NCBI GenBank assembly: GCA_029237735.1
Contig: JAQZBU010000005.1
Coordinates: 62,001 to 126,000 of the forward strand
Length of the DNA stretch: 64,000 nt
Origin: Ramlibacter sp.
Lineage (GTDB): Bacteria; Pseudomonadota; Gammaproteobacteria; Burkholderiales; Burkholderiaceae_C
Reading direction: 5' to 3'
The position numbers and the translations under genes are program-made. This document shows positions 42,575 to 52,284 of the stretch, one piece after another; positions within the stretch are counted from its first letter, which is position 1; every line of letters starts with the position of its first letter. Below the pieces are notes generated by a model that was not told the origin of the DNA, did no database searches, and saw only the letters and a list, made by a program, of their open reading frames with translations.

Positions 42575-44095
42575 ATGACTTCTATCTACGACACCGTGGG
42601 CGTGGTGGGCGCCGGAGCGATGGGCCGCGGCATCGCCCAGATCGCGGCGCAAGGCGGCAGCACCGTGAGGCTGTTCGACACCCAGCCCGAAGCCGTTGCC
42701 AAGGCACGCAACGAAATCTTTTCCCAATGGGACCGCCTGCTCGAAAAGGGCCGCATGGATGCAACATCGGTGCGGGCCTGCAAGGCGCGCCTGCAGGCTG
42801 CCGATACGCTGCAGTCGATGTCCGATTGCGCCCTGGTGGTCGAGGCCATCGTCGAGCGGCTGGACGTGAAGGCCTCGCTCTTCGCGCAACTGGAAGCCGT
42901 GGTCGGGCCCGATACGGTTCTCGCCACCAACACTTCGTCGCTCTCAGTGACTTCCATCGCCGCCGGCCTGAAGCGGCCGCAGCGCTTTGCCGGTTACCAC
43001 TTCTTCAACCCCGTGCCGCTCATGAAGGTGGTGGAGGTTGTCGCCGGGCTGAAAACCGACCCGGCGGTGTGCGAGGCGCTTGCTGCCTACGCCCGCCAGA
43101 TGGGCCACACGCCGGTGCAGGCGCAGGACACGCCGGGTTTCATCGTCAACCATGCGGGCCGCGGCTACGGCACCGAGGCCCTGCGTATCGTGGGCGAAGG
43201 CATCGCCGATTTCGCGACGGTGGACCGCATCCTGCGGGACCAGGTCGGTTTCAAGCTCGGCCCCTTCGAGCTGATGGACCTCACTGCGCTGGATGTGTCC
43301 CATCCGGTGATGGAATCGATTTACCGCCAGTACTACGACGAGCCGCGCTACCGGCCCAGCGTCATCACGGCGCAGCGGCTTGCGGGCGGCGTGGTGGGCA
43401 AGAAGGTCGGCGAAGGCTTTTACCGATACGAGGGCGGAAAAGCCCAGGTGGCGGCCGAGCCGCCCGTACCGCAGGTGGCCGACCTGCCGCCCGTTTGGGT
43501 CTCCACGCGGGCGGCCCGCCGCAGCGAGCTGTTCCAGTTGCTGAAAGACCTGGGCGCCAAAATCGAAACCGGGCAATCGCCTTCGCCCACCGCGCTCTCG
43601 CTGGTGGCCCCGCTCGGCTTCGACGTGACGACGGTCGCGGTGGTCGAGCGGCTCGATCCGGCTCGCACGCTGGGCATCGACATGCTGGTGGAAGACTCCG
43701 CGACCAAGCGGCGCGTGCTGGCCACCAACCCTGCAACCCGCGCCGACATGCGCGACGCGGCGCACGCACTCTTCGCGCGCGACGGCAAGGCCGTAAGCGT
43801 GATCCGCGACTCGGGCGGTTTCGTGACGCAGCGCGTCGTCGCGACGATCGTGAATATCGCCTCCGACATCTGCCAGCAGCGCATCTGCACCCCGAAAGAC
43901 CTTGAAACCGCCGTGACGCTGGGGTTGGGCTACCCGCTCGGGCCGCTCGCGATGGGAAACCGCTGGGGGCCCACCAACGTGCTGGAAGTTCTCTTCAACA
44001 TGCAGACGGTTTATGGCGATCCGCGCTACCGTCCCAGCCCCTGGTTGCGCCGTCGCGGCGCGATCGGGCTCTCACTTCTGCACGAGGAAGACTAG
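42575..44095 (+). CDS. 3-hydroxyacyl-CoA dehydrogenase (PaaH-type, two C-terminal domains)
   Basis: A 506-aa enzyme. The NAD-binding motif is GVVGAGAMGRGIAQ (about 9-22). The GYHFFNPVPLMKVVEVV segment near 139 and a first C-terminal domain (about 190-290) follow, with a second one near 410-495. This ~500-residue layout is that of phenylacetate-pathway-like 3-hydroxyacyl-CoA dehydrogenases. It oxidises 3-hydroxyacyl-CoA to 3-ketoacyl-CoA. The enoyl-CoA hydratase gene follows by 3 bases. Confidence 0.92.
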   Translation: MTSIYDTVGVVGAGAMGRGIAQIAAQGGSTVRLFDTQPEAVAKARNEIFSQWDRLLEKGRMDATSVRACKARLQAADTLQSMSDCALVVEAIVERLDVKASLFAQLEAVVGPDTVLATNTSSLSVTSIAAGLKRPQRFAGYHFFNPVPLMKVVEVVAGLKTDPAVCEALAAYARQMGHTPVQAQDTPGFIVNHAGRGYGTEALRIVGEGIADFATVDRILRDQVGFKLGPFELMDLTALDVSHPVMESIYRQYYDEPRYRPSVITAQRLAGGVVGKKVGEGFYRYEGGKAQVAAEPPVPQVADLPPVWVSTRAARRSELFQLLKDLGAKIETGQSPSPTALSLVAPLGFDVTTVAVVERLDPARTLGIDMLVEDSATKRRVLATNPATRADMRDAAHALFARDGKAVSVIRDSGGFVTQRVVATIVNIASDICQQRICTPKDLETAVTLGLGYPLGPLAMGNRWGPTNVLEVLFNMQTVYGDPRYRPSPWLRRRGAIGLSLLHEED

Positions 44096-44098
44096 GCC

Positions 44099-44878
44099 AT
44101 GCCCGCTGAACTGAAGAGCACGAGCCGCGGCCGAACGATGGTTCTCACGCTGAGCAATCCGGAGCATCGCAACGCGCTCGGGCCGGAGATGTACGCCGCC
44201 GGTATCGAGGCGCTCAGCGTCGCCGAAAGCAGCCCTGACGTTCGCAGCGTAGTGATCACGGGTGAGGGCAGCCTCTTTTCGGCGGGCGGCAACCTTCAGC
44301 GCCTGCAGGCCAACAGGCAAGAACCGCCGGAAGTGCAGGCGCAAAGCATCGAAGGCCTTCATGGCTGGATCGAGTCGGTGCGCACCTTCCCTAAACCGGT
44401 GATCGCGGCCGTGGAAGGCGCTGCCGCCGGCGCCGGGTTCTCGCTGGCGCTGGCCTGCGACCTGATCGTCGCCGCCGAAGACGCCATTTTCGTGATGGCC
44501 TACAGCAACATCGCGTTGTCGCCCGACGGCGGCGCCACCTGGAGCTTGTCGCGCGCCCTGCCCCGGCAGCTCGCGGCCGAGCTATTGATGACAGGCGAGC
44601 GCCTGGGCGCCCGCCGCCTGCATGAGCTGGGGCTGGTCAATCGCACCACCGCTCCCGGCGCCGCGCTCGACGAGGCGCTGGCCTTGGCCGAGCGGCTCAA
44701 CGACCGCGCGCCCAATGCGCTGGCCAGCATCAAGGAACTGCTGAACGATGCCGACGGCGCCACACTGAGCCGGCACCTTGCCAACGAGCGGGATCACTTC
44801 GTGCGCAACCTGCACCATGCGAATGCCGGCATTGGCATCGCCGCGTTCCTGGCGAAGCAGCCGCCGCGTTACGAATAA
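44099..44878 (+). CDS. Enoyl-CoA hydratase/isomerase family protein
   Basis: A 259-aa crotonase-fold protein. The oxyanion-hole segments are GEGSLFSAGGNLQRL near 57-71 and AVEGAAAGAGFSLALACDLIVAA near 103-125. The glutamates of classical hydratases are not both obvious: the position after GGGA is replaced by SPDGGATWSL, which is the pattern of the PaaG/isomerase-like branch. It likely hydrates or isomerises an enoyl-CoA in concert with the preceding dehydrogenase. Confidence 0.9.
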   Translation: MPAELKSTSRGRTMVLTLSNPEHRNALGPEMYAAGIEALSVAESSPDVRSVVITGEGSLFSAGGNLQRLQANRQEPPEVQAQSIEGLHGWIESVRTFPKPVIAAVEGAAAGAGFSLALACDLIVAAEDAIFVMAYSNIALSPDGGATWSLSRALPRQLAAELLMTGERLGARRLHELGLVNRTTAPGAALDEALALAERLNDRAPNALASIKELLNDADGATLSRHLANERDHFVRNLHHANAGIGIAAFLAKQPPRYE

Positions 44879-44975
44879 CTCTCCCACCGGCGAACGTTCG
44901 GGGTACAACCCCGTTGTTGCCAACGGTCCCGCACGCGACAATGATCGCGAGCCCCAGTCACGCAAAAGACAGCCC

Positions 44976-45695
44976 ATGGACGACCCCATTCTTACCATTG
45001 AAGAACGCGAGGCGATCAATTCCGGTCGCTGGTTTTCCTCACTCTCACCATCTCTGCGACACGACATCCTCCGATGCGCCTATGTGAAACGCTACAAGGA
45101 CGGCGAACTGATCGCCGCCCGCGGCGACCCGCCGGAACAGTGGATCGCCTGCGCGAAGGGGGCCGTGCGGGTGAGTTCGACGGCGATCTCGGGCAAGCAG
45201 GTGACCTTGACGTACGTGGAGCCGGGGATCTGGTTCGGCGATGTCGCTATCTTCGACGGGGACCGGCGCACGCACGATGCCTATGCGCACGGCGACACCA
45301 CGATTCTTTGCGTGGCGCGCGGCGACCTGCGCAAGATTCTCAGCCAGCACGTCGAGCTGTACGAGGCCCTGCTGCGGCTGCACGCGCGGCGCATCCGCCA
45401 GCTGTACGGCCTGGTGGAAGACCTCAACACACTGCCCCTGCGCGCGCGCCTGGCCAAGCAGCTGACCCACCTTGTGCGCAGCTACGGCGTGCCGTCGCTG
45501 TCAGATGGGCGCGAGGTGCGAATAGGCCTGCAGCTGGCGCAGGAAGAGCTTGCACAGCTGCTGGGCGCATCGCGCCAGCGCGTGAACCAGGAGCTCAAGG
45601 CCATGGAACGCGAGGACGTGATCCGAATCGAGCCGGGCGGCCTGGTCGTGCGCAATCGCGAGGCGTTGGCTCGCATCGTCGAAGCCGACAACTGA
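44976..45695 (+). CDS. Crp/Fnr-family transcriptional regulator
   Basis: A 239-aa regulator with an N-terminal cyclic-nucleotide-binding-like domain (about 20-145; GIWFGDVAIFDGDRRTHDAYA near 89) and a C-terminal helix-turn-helix (about 165-225; QLAQEELAQLLGASRQRVNQELKAME). No Fnr-type cysteine cluster is present, so oxygen sensing by a 4Fe-4S centre is unlikely. It is followed 10 bases later by the kinase/acyl-CoA dehydrogenase pair and may regulate it. Confidence 0.9.
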   Translation: MDDPILTIEEREAINSGRWFSSLSPSLRHDILRCAYVKRYKDGELIAARGDPPEQWIACAKGAVRVSSTAISGKQVTLTYVEPGIWFGDVAIFDGDRRTHDAYAHGDTTILCVARGDLRKILSQHVELYEALLRLHARRIRQLYGLVEDLNTLPLRARLAKQLTHLVRSYGVPSLSDGREVRIGLQLAQEELAQLLGASRQRVNQELKAMEREDVIRIEPGGLVVRNREALARIVEADN

Positions 45696-45705
45696 CGGCG
45701 CACAC

Positions 45706-46812
45706 ATGAACGAATTCGACCACTTCATCGGCACCCGCCCTGTCTCCGACAAGCATGCGTTCGACACTGCTGCCCTCACGGCATGGCTGTACAAGAACCT
45801 CGAGGGCTTCACCGGCCCTCCGACGGTGGAGATGTTCAAGGGCGGCCAGTCCAACCCGACGTACAAGCTGGTGACGCCGGGCCGCAGCTACGTGATGCGT
45901 TCCAAACCCGGCCCGGTGGCCAAGCTGTTGCCTTCGGCGCACGCCATCGAGCGCGAATTCGCCGTGATGAGCGGCCTGCACGGCACGGACGTTCCGGTGC
46001 CCCGCATGTACTGCCTGTGCGAGGACGAATCGGTGATCGGCCGAGCCTTCTACGTGATGGAGTTCATGCAAGGCCGTGTCATGTGGGACCAGGCCCTGCC
46101 CGGCATGACATCCCCGCAGCGAGCTGAAATATACGACGAGATGAACCGCGTGATCTCCGCGCTGCACAGCGTGAATTTCGCGGAGCGCGGCCTGGCCGAC
46201 TACGGCAAGCCCGGCAATTACTTCGACCGCCAGATCGGCCGCTGGAGCAAGCAGTACAAGGCGTCCACCGACGGCGCCGGGCCCATGTCGCAGCCCATTC
46301 CCGAGATGGAGCGGCTCGTCGAGTGGCTGCCCGCCCACGTGCCGGCGGCCGCGCGCGACGAGAGCAAGGTGTCCATCGTCCATGGCGACTATCGCCTGGA
46401 CAACCTGATGTTCCACGCCACCGAGCCGCGTGTCATTGCCGTGCTCGACTGGGAACTGTCCACGCTCGGCCACCCGCTGGCCGACTTCAGTTATCACTGC
46501 ATGTCCTGGCACATCCCGCATGGGCCGGGCTCACGCGGCATCGGCGGGCTGAACCACGCCGCCCTGGGCATTCCGGCCGAAGAGGATTACATGCGCCGCT
46601 ATTGCGAGCGCACAGGCCTCGCTACCGTCGCCGAACTGATGGCCGACTGGAACTTCTACCTGGCCTACAACCTGTTCCGCATCGCGGCCATCCTGCAAGG
46701 CATCGCCAAGCGCGTCGAGGCCGGCACGGCATCCAGCGCGCAAGCGGCGGCCTCCGGCGCCGGCGCCCGGCCGATGGCTGAACTGGCCTGGAAGTTCGCG
46801 CAGCAGGCCTGA
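45706..46812 (+). CDS. APH-type kinase of the ACAD10/LvaA group
   Basis: A 368-aa phosphotransferase-fold protein. Key motifs are [12 protein letters not shown] near residues 45-56, YVMRSKPGP near 64, the catalytic [11 protein letters not shown] near 225 and the metal Asp in [19 protein letters not shown] near 247. Relatives form the kinase part of ACAD10/ACAD11 and the bacterial LvaA protein, which phosphorylate the hydroxyl of 4-hydroxyacyl-CoAs. The acyl-CoA dehydrogenase-like partner follows 31 bases later, as expected. Confidence 0.9.
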   Translation: MNEFDHFIGTRPVSDKHAFDTAALTAWLYKNLEGFTGPPTVEMFKGGQSNPTYKLVTPGRSYVMRSKPGPVAKLLPSAHAIEREFAVMSGLHGTDVPVPRMYCLCEDESVIGRAFYVMEFMQGRVMWDQALPGMTSPQRAEIYDEMNRVISALHSVNFAERGLADYGKPGNYFDRQIGRWSKQYKASTDGAGPMSQPIPEMERLVEWLPAHVPAAARDESKVSIVHGDYRLDNLMFHATEPRVIAVLDWELSTLGHPLADFSYHCMSWHIPHGPGSRGIGGLNHAALGIPAEEDYMRRYCERTGLATVAELMADWNFYLAYNLFRIAAILQGIAKRVEAGTASSAQAAASGAGARPMAELAWKFAQQA

Positions 46813-46843
46813 CCCCCGACAAGCATTACCCGAAGGAAGCACC

Positions 46844-48118
46844 ATGGATTTCGAATACTCACCCAAGACCAAGGAACTTCAGGCCAGGCTGCTGAAGTTC
46901 ATGGACGACTACATCTATCCCGCCGAACGGGAGTACGAGCAGGAACTCGCCGCGAACACCGCGGCGGGCAAGCGCTGGAGCGCGCTCAAGACCATCGAGA
47001 ACCTCAAGCCCAAGGCTCGCGCCGCGGGCCTGTGGAACCTGTTCCTGCCGGTGGACAGCGCTTCGGCCTCGGGCTACGAAGGCGCGGGCCTCACCAACCA
47101 GGAGTACGCGCCCCTGGCCGAGATCATGGGCCGCGTGCAGTGGTCCAGCGAGGTCTTCAACTGCTCGGCGCCCGACACCGGCAACATGGAGACGATCGCC
47201 CGGTACGGTTCCGCCGATATCAAGGCGCGCTGGCTCAAGCCGCTGCTGGAAGGCCAGATTCGCTCGGCCTTCGCGATGACCGAGCCGGAGGTCGCTTCAT
47301 CCGACGCGACCAACATCTGCACCCGCATCGAGCGCAAGGGCAATGAATACGTCATCAATGGCCATAAGTGGTGGATCTCCGGCGCCGCGGACCCGCGCTG
47401 CGCCGTTTTCATCACCATGGGCAAGACCGACCCGGACGCGCCACGGCATTCGCAGCAGAGCATGGTGATCGTGCCGGCCGATGCCAAGGGCATCCGCATC
47501 GAGCGCCCTCTGACAGTGTTCGGCTACGACGACGCGCCGCACGGCCACGTCGAGATGTACTTCGAGGATGTCCACGTGCCGGTTGACAACATCCTGCTGG
47601 GCGAGGGCCGTGGCTTCGAGATCGCCCAGGGCCGCCTCGGCCCCGGACGCATTCACCACTGCATGCGCCTGATCGGCCTGGCCGAGCGTGCGCTCGAGCT
47701 GATGTGCAAGCGCGCGTCCTCGCGTGTGGCTTTCGGCAAGACCATCGCGCAGCAGACGGTGACGCAAGAGCGCATCGCCGAGGCCCGCTGCAAGATCGAC
47801 ATGGCGCGCCTGTTGACTCTCAAGGCCGCATGGCTGATGGACGTGGCCGGCAACAAGGTCGCGAAGACAGAGATTGCGATGATCAAGGTGGTCGCGCCGA
47901 ACATGGCCTGCCAGGTGATCGACTGGGCGATTCAGGCCCATGGCGGCGGCGGCATCAGCGGCGACTTTCCGCTGGCCTCGGCCTATGCCGGCGCGCGTAC
48001 GCTGCGCTTCGCGGACGGTCCGGACGAAGTGCACCGCAACGCGATTGCGAAATGGGAACTGGGCAAGTACGGCAACTACGGGAAGGACGCACCGGCGCCC
48101 GTCACGCGCGGCGGCTGA
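46844..48118 (+). CDS. Acyl-CoA dehydrogenase, ACAD10/ACAD11 type
   Basis: A 424-aa FAD enzyme. The long N-terminal helical region has YIYPAERE near 22; [15 protein letters not shown] near 144 and the [19 protein letters not shown] segment near 175 form the FAD/substrate domain; [15 protein letters not shown] lies near 364. AAGG lies before the ATG. Together with the upstream kinase it would remove the phosphate from a 4-phosphoacyl-CoA to give an enoyl-CoA, which the hydratase and 3-hydroxyacyl-CoA dehydrogenase in this cluster could process (inference from the ACAD10/11 and Lva systems). Confidence 0.92.
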   Translation: MDFEYSPKTKELQARLLKFMDDYIYPAEREYEQELAANTAAGKRWSALKTIENLKPKARAAGLWNLFLPVDSASASGYEGAGLTNQEYAPLAEIMGRVQWSSEVFNCSAPDTGNMETIARYGSADIKARWLKPLLEGQIRSAFAMTEPEVASSDATNICTRIERKGNEYVINGHKWWISGAADPRCAVFITMGKTDPDAPRHSQQSMVIVPADAKGIRIERPLTVFGYDDAPHGHVEMYFEDVHVPVDNILLGEGRGFEIAQGRLGPGRIHHCMRLIGLAERALELMCKRASSRVAFGKTIAQQTVTQERIAEARCKIDMARLLTLKAAWLMDVAGNKVAKTEIAMIKVVAPNMACQVIDWAIQAHGGGGISGDFPLASAYAGARTLRFADGPDEVHRNAIAKWELGKYGNYGKDAPAPVTRGG

Positions 48119-48121
48119 ACA

Positions 48122-48808
48122 TTACTTGCGGCCGAAGGCATCCAGTGCCGACTCGCATGCGCTGGTGAAAATCAGCGCGGCGTGCTGCAGCGTAAGCAAG
48201 TCCGCCGGCGTGTACTCCATGCGCAGGTAGGCCTTGCCATTGAGCAGCAGCACCATAAAAGGCACTTCGGCCGTCGACGCCGGCAACTGCCAGTTCATCA
48301 GCAGGTTCGCCAGGGGTGCATCCAGCCACGCCTGCGCATGCTCGCGCTTGTCGGTCATCACGCCGTAGCGTTCCCAGAAAGCGGGAGGCAGGGCATCCCA
48401 GCCCACTTCGCTGAACATGGCCAGCCAGCGCATTTCCTCGGGCAGTGTGCTGTCCACGGAGGTCTGCAGGTCGTCGGTGTAGATCTGGTAGGCGCGTTTT
48501 TCCAGCTTTTCCTTCAAGGGCCGGTTCATTACGAGGATGGCAATGTCCTGGGGGATGCCCAGTTCGCCACGCGCCCGCACTTCCTCCCCAAGGATGTAAT
48601 CGCGGGCGGGCCGGCCCAGTTGCAGCCGCCAGGGCCTGCCGCTGATCTTGCCTTCCAGCACAACGCCCTGCCCGTCTCCATCCACTGAAAACGCAAAGCC
48701 CTGGGTACCCGCCCATTCGGAGACCGGCCCATGAGGCATCTGCGACGGCGTGTCGTCTTGCGGCTTGCTGGCACCCTTCGAAAAGGCCTTCTTGATGCGG
48801 TCGAACAT
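48122..48808 (-). CDS. Conserved hypothetical cytoplasmic protein
   Basis: A 228-aa protein with no recognised domain. It begins with a short basic helix (MFDRIKKAFSKGAS) and contains GRPWRLQLGRPARDYILGEEVRARGELG near 60-87 and a C-terminal segment YTPADLLTLQHAALIFTSACESALDAF. It has no signal peptide or membrane segment. It is convergent with the acyl-CoA dehydrogenase gene (3 bases apart) and divergent from the glutathione transferase gene. Confidence 0.75.
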   Translation of the reverse strand: MFDRIKKAFSKGASKPQDDTPSQMPHGPVSEWAGTQGFAFSVDGDGQGVVLEGKISGRPWRLQLGRPARDYILGEEVRARGELGIPQDIAILVMNRPLKEKLEKRAYQIYTDDLQTSVDSTLPEEMRWLAMFSEVGWDALPPAFWERYGVMTDKREHAQAWLDAPLANLLMNWQLPASTAEVPFMVLLLNGKAYLRMEYTPADLLTLQHAALIFTSACESALDAFGRK

Positions 48809-48869
48809 GGTCCCGGCAATTCACCTAAAGTCGCATTATTAGTTCAATCCGGACTGCCACAGGACATCC

Positions 48870-49562
48870 ATGATCGACGTTTACTCCTGGCCGACGCCCA
48901 ACGGCCACAAGATCCACATCATGCTGGAGGAATGCGGCCTGCCTTACCGCGCAATTCCCGTGAACATCCGCGAGGGCGAGCAGTTCAAGCCCGAGTTCCT
49001 GAAGATCAGCCCCAACAATCGCATCCCCGCCATCACCGATCCGCAAGGCCCGGACGGCAAGCCGATCTCGCTGTTCGAGTCGGGAGCGATTCTGGTGTAC
49101 CTGGCCGCCAAGACCGGCAAGTTCATGCCGGCCATCGACAGGGCGAAGTACAAGGTGCTGGAGTGGCTGATGTTCCAGATGGGCGGGGTCGGCCCGATGC
49201 TGGGACAGAACCATCATTTCCGCCTGTATGCGCCTGAGAAACTCCCCTACGCCATCGACCGCTACACCAACGAGGCCAGGCGCCTGTACGGCGTCATGGA
49301 CCGGCGCCTCGCGCAAAGCGCTTACCTTGGAGGCGACGACTACTCCATCGCGGACATCGCAACCTTCCCCTGGCTGCGCACCTGGGAAAGGCAAGGCATT
49401 GTTCTGGCCGAGTATCCGCACCTGAAAGCCTGGTTCGAGAAGATCGCCGACCGGCCGGCGGTGCAGCGCGGCGTGAAGGTCATGGCTGAACTGCGCAAGC
49501 CCATCACCGACGAGAAGGCGCGCGAAATTCTGTTCGGGAAAACGCAGTACGAGAGGCGTTAG
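48870..49562 (+). CDS. Glutathione S-transferase (YfcG/Nu-class-like)
   Basis: A 230-aa protein. The thioredoxin-fold N-terminal domain carries SWPTPNGHKIHIMLEE (6-21), where the Thr-Pro-Asn triplet is the active-site pattern of YfcG/YghU disulfide-reducing transferases. NNRIPAITD near 50 holds the cis-proline and ESGAILVYLA near 70 binds glutathione. The all-helical C-terminal domain contains YSIADIATFPWLRTWERQ. It likely reduces small disulfides or peroxides using glutathione. Confidence 0.92.
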   Translation: MIDVYSWPTPNGHKIHIMLEECGLPYRAIPVNIREGEQFKPEFLKISPNNRIPAITDPQGPDGKPISLFESGAILVYLAAKTGKFMPAIDRAKYKVLEWLMFQMGGVGPMLGQNHHFRLYAPEKLPYAIDRYTNEARRLYGVMDRRLAQSAYLGGDDYSIADIATFPWLRTWERQGIVLAEYPHLKAWFEKIADRPAVQRGVKVMAELRKPITDEKAREILFGKTQYERR

Positions 49563-49850
49563 GGACTTCTGATCGATCCATGGCTGCGCCCGGCTACAAC
49601 CTCGCCCGTTTTGATTTCGTATCCATCCGTCTGGCAGTCGCCTGCGCCCAGACGAGCAGCCTGACGTCGGCGGCCCGGAACTGCAACCTGGTCAAAGTTG
49701 AACTACGCCTCCTCGGGCAACGGCTCCACCCAGCACATAGCAGGCGAATCGTTCAAGCAGATGACCTGAACATAGGGTTACAGAAGACTGAAAATAGCCG
49801 AGCACTCTATTTAGGATCAATGCACAAACCAGTAATGCACGGGAGCGTTT

Positions 49851-50828
49851 ATGGCCGGCGAGGCATTGCAGCGAGGTGATCTGGTCGAGGTGCGTAGCCC
49901 AGTAGAGGTCCTGGAGACTCTGGACGCGGCCGGGTCTCTGGAGATGCTCCCGTTCATGCCCGAAATGGCGGCCTATTGCGGGCTTCGCTTCGAGGTCGAT
50001 CGCCGCGCAGACCGAGTCTGCGACACCGTCAACGGAACAGGGACACGCAACCTCAAGAATTCCGTCTACCTGGAGGATCTGCGCTGCAGTGGCGAGTCTC
50101 ACGGCGGCTGCCAGGCCGAGTGCCGCTACTTCTGGAAAGAGGCCTGGTTGCGTCCCGTCACCGCGGAGACGCCGACCGCCCGGCCTTTGCCCGAAAGCGA
50201 TCGCCAGGCGCTTGTCGCGCGAGCGATGCCCGGCGTGCGGCAACAAGTTCCCGTTGAGGGCGGCGACCCACCCCGCTGGCGCTGCCAGGCTACCGACCTG
50301 CCCGCCGCGACGGCGAACGTCAGCCCCTGGAACCCGCTCAGCTACATCGGCGAGCTCACGGGCGGGAACGTCCCGCTCCAGCGTTTTGTCAGGGTCATGG
50401 GCCGTGCGGCCGTGCTGCAGCCGATGAGCAAGCTGGGCCTCATCTCACCGGTGCACTTGAAAGGTACTGGCGAGAAGCCCCTTGGCGGCCCGCCACTCGA
50501 CCTGCAGCCTGGCGAGCTGGTTCAGATCAAGTCAAAAGACGAGATCGCCGAGACCCTGACCAGGAATGGGCGCAACAGGGGGCTCTGGTTCGACCGCGAG
50601 ATGATGCTGCACTGCGGCCGGACTTTCCGGGTCCGGCGCCGCATTACCCGCTTCATCAACGATCAAAACGGCAAGATGATCGAGCTGAAGACCGACTGCG
50701 TCACGCTCGACGGATGCGTTTGCTCGGGAGAGCACAGCCTGTCCCGATGGTTCTGCGGCCGGGCGATCTATCCTTATTGGCGCGAGATCTGGCTGCGACG
50801 GGTCAACGCTCTCGAGCCAACCTCATGA
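49851..50828 (+). CDS. Protein with duplicated Cys-rich domain at the exopolysaccharide locus
   Basis: A 325-aa protein of no named family. Two copies of a ~95-residue domain are visible. Domain A (9-103) starts GDLVEVRSPVEVLETL and ends FWKEAWLRPV, with Cys43, 57, 79, 87 and 91. Domain B (221-317) starts GELVQIKSKDEIAETL and ends YWREIWLRRV, with Cys255, 283, 289, 291 and 302. Both share a C-G-x-x-F-x-V segment, a CSGE motif and the aromatic W-x-E-x-W-L-R ending. A linker (104-220) contains Cys145. The cysteines could bind metal. It has no signal peptide and sits next to polysaccharide genes. Confidence 0.7.
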   Translation: MAGEALQRGDLVEVRSPVEVLETLDAAGSLEMLPFMPEMAAYCGLRFEVDRRADRVCDTVNGTGTRNLKNSVYLEDLRCSGESHGGCQAECRYFWKEAWLRPVTAETPTARPLPESDRQALVARAMPGVRQQVPVEGGDPPRWRCQATDLPAATANVSPWNPLSYIGELTGGNVPLQRFVRVMGRAAVLQPMSKLGLISPVHLKGTGEKPLGGPPLDLQPGELVQIKSKDEIAETLTRNGRNRGLWFDREMMLHCGRTFRVRRRITRFINDQNGKMIELKTDCVTLDGCVCSGEHSLSRWFCGRAIYPYWREIWLRRVNALEPTS

Positions 50829-50850
50829 ACTAATCCGCCGGCCCTGAACT

Positions 50851-52284
50851 TCACTGGGTCGAAACCTGGATCGAGGTGCGCGCCGCGTTGCCCGAAGTAT
50901 CGATAGCCGTGGCCTCGAGGGTCGTGGGCCGCCGGTTGCGGTTGAGCTTCACGGTGCACTGGTATGGCGCGGCGCTGACTGCGCACACGAGGTTGCCGTC
51001 CTTGGCCAACCGAACCTCACGAATGCCGACGTTGTCCGTGGCACTGACGCTGACGCCGACCGTCGAGTTGCGCGGGTACGACGCGCCATTGGAGGGACTG
51101 GTGATCGAGACAGCCGGCACGGTCGTGTCAAGCGCGGGAGCAGGAGCGGGTGCAGGGGCCGGCGCAGGCGCTGGTGCCGGGGCGGGTGCCGGGGCGGGAG
51201 CGGGTGCCGCGACCAGCCGCAGCGAATCGATCTCGGCATCCGTCATAAGGCCTCGCCGGGTGATTTCGTAGCGCTCTGCTGAACTCAACGAGCCGCCGGC
51301 ATAGGCGGTAGCAAGATACAAGTGCGTCTTGGGCCGGTTCAGGTCGTACATCAGCCCGAAGCGGCCCTCGGCGCCGGCCTTGCTGGGGTCGTCCACCATT
51401 TCGTAGTGGATGATCGACTCGATATTGGCAATGGTCTGGGTGCGCAGGTCGTTCAGGTGCCGATCGGTCGACTTGAGGCAGTTCTCGGTGTTGGTGGCCC
51501 ACTCCTGGTTCTCGTAAGCCGAACCGTAGATCTCGCCACAGTTCCACTCGTTGATCGTGATCGGCTTGCCACGTTTGGCCAGCTGGGCGAGCGGACCGCC
51601 AGCGCCGTACCAGGTATCGGTGAGCAGGCTCGCGTCGTAGCTCCACGGGTAAATGTGATAGCCGGTCAAGTCCCAGGTCACGCCGCTTTGTGCTGCGAAG
51701 TCCAGGAAGCCGAAGTCGCGGTTGACGGCTCCCAGGATGCCTCGCAGGGGCAGCCCACTGCTGGCGCGAATGTCCCTCAGCGCCCGTGACATGCCGCGCA
51801 GGGCCGCCATGGCGGTGGCCACGCAGGGCTTGTTGGCGTACGCGCTGGCCAGTTGCCCGCTGCCGGGGGGCACTTCACGCTGGATTTCCGGGCGCAAGGT
51901 GATTTCGTTGAGATACTCGAAGTCGGTCACCACATCCTTGAGCTGGTTGATCATGTTGGACATGTCGGTATAGGCATTCGACTCGATCTGCCCCAGGTTC
52001 GGATTGCAGGAGTTGTCCCACTGGAAATTGATCTGCGCCGAAACTTGCGCGCGGCCGCCGTTGGCACGGATCCTTGTGATCATGTCGCGCGTCTGCGCGA
52101 TGTTCCAGGTATCCAGGCGGGCGTGCTTGATGTTGCGGTACTTCATGATGTCGGCAACCGTCTGATTACCGGTCGTGGTGCCTGTACCCGTGTGCAGGTT
52201 CAGGCCGAAGTCATGGGCAAACGCACCTGCCGACATGGCGGCTGAAATGGCGCAGGCAAGGGTGAGTTGTCGAATCGATTTCAT
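50851..52284 (-). CDS. Secreted glycoside hydrolase (clan GH-A type) with Pro-Ala linker and Ig-like domain
   Basis: A 477-aa protein with a signal peptide (1-23, ending AGAFA). The TIM-barrel domain spans about 25-375; the acid/base Glu is probably in DFEYLNEITLRP near 121 and the nucleophile in ITINEWNCGE near 250. A (Pro-Ala)n linker of about 26 residues follows near 377-403. A C-terminal Ig-like domain has SPSNGASYPRNSTVGVSVSA and ATDNVGIREVRL. It is predicted to act on a polysaccharide outside the cell, perhaps the one made by this locus. It is divergent from the chain-length gene. The ATG at 52284 is set by the signal peptide. Confidence 0.82.
   Translation of the reverse strand: MKSIRQLTLACAISAAMSAGAFAHDFGLNLHTGTGTTTGNQTVADIMKYRNIKHARLDTWNIAQTRDMITRIRANGGRAQVSAQINFQWDNSCNPNLGQIESNAYTDMSNMINQLKDVVTDFEYLNEITLRPEIQREVPPGSGQLASAYANKPCVATAMAALRGMSRALRDIRASSGLPLRGILGAVNRDFGFLDFAAQSGVTWDLTGYHIYPWSYDASLLTDTWYGAGGPLAQLAKRGKPITINEWNCGEIYGSAYENQEWATNTENCLKSTDRHLNDLRTQTIANIESIIHYEMVDDPSKAGAEGRFGLMYDLNRPKTHLYLATAYAGGSLSSAERYEITRRGLMTDAEIDSLRLVAAPAPAPAPAPAPAPAPAPAPAPAPALDTTVPAVSITSPSNGASYPRNSTVGVSVSATDNVGIREVRLAKDGNLVCAVSAAPYQCTVKLNRNRRPTTLEATAIDTSGNAARTSIQVSTQ
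51133..51209 (-). repeat. Low-complexity Pro-Ala linker-coding repeat
   Basis: About 13 repeats of a 6-bp GC-rich unit encode alternating Pro and Ala between the barrel and the Ig-like domain. Codon choice varies within the unit, so it is not a perfect DNA repeat, but it is a likely site of length variation. Confidence 0.8.
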
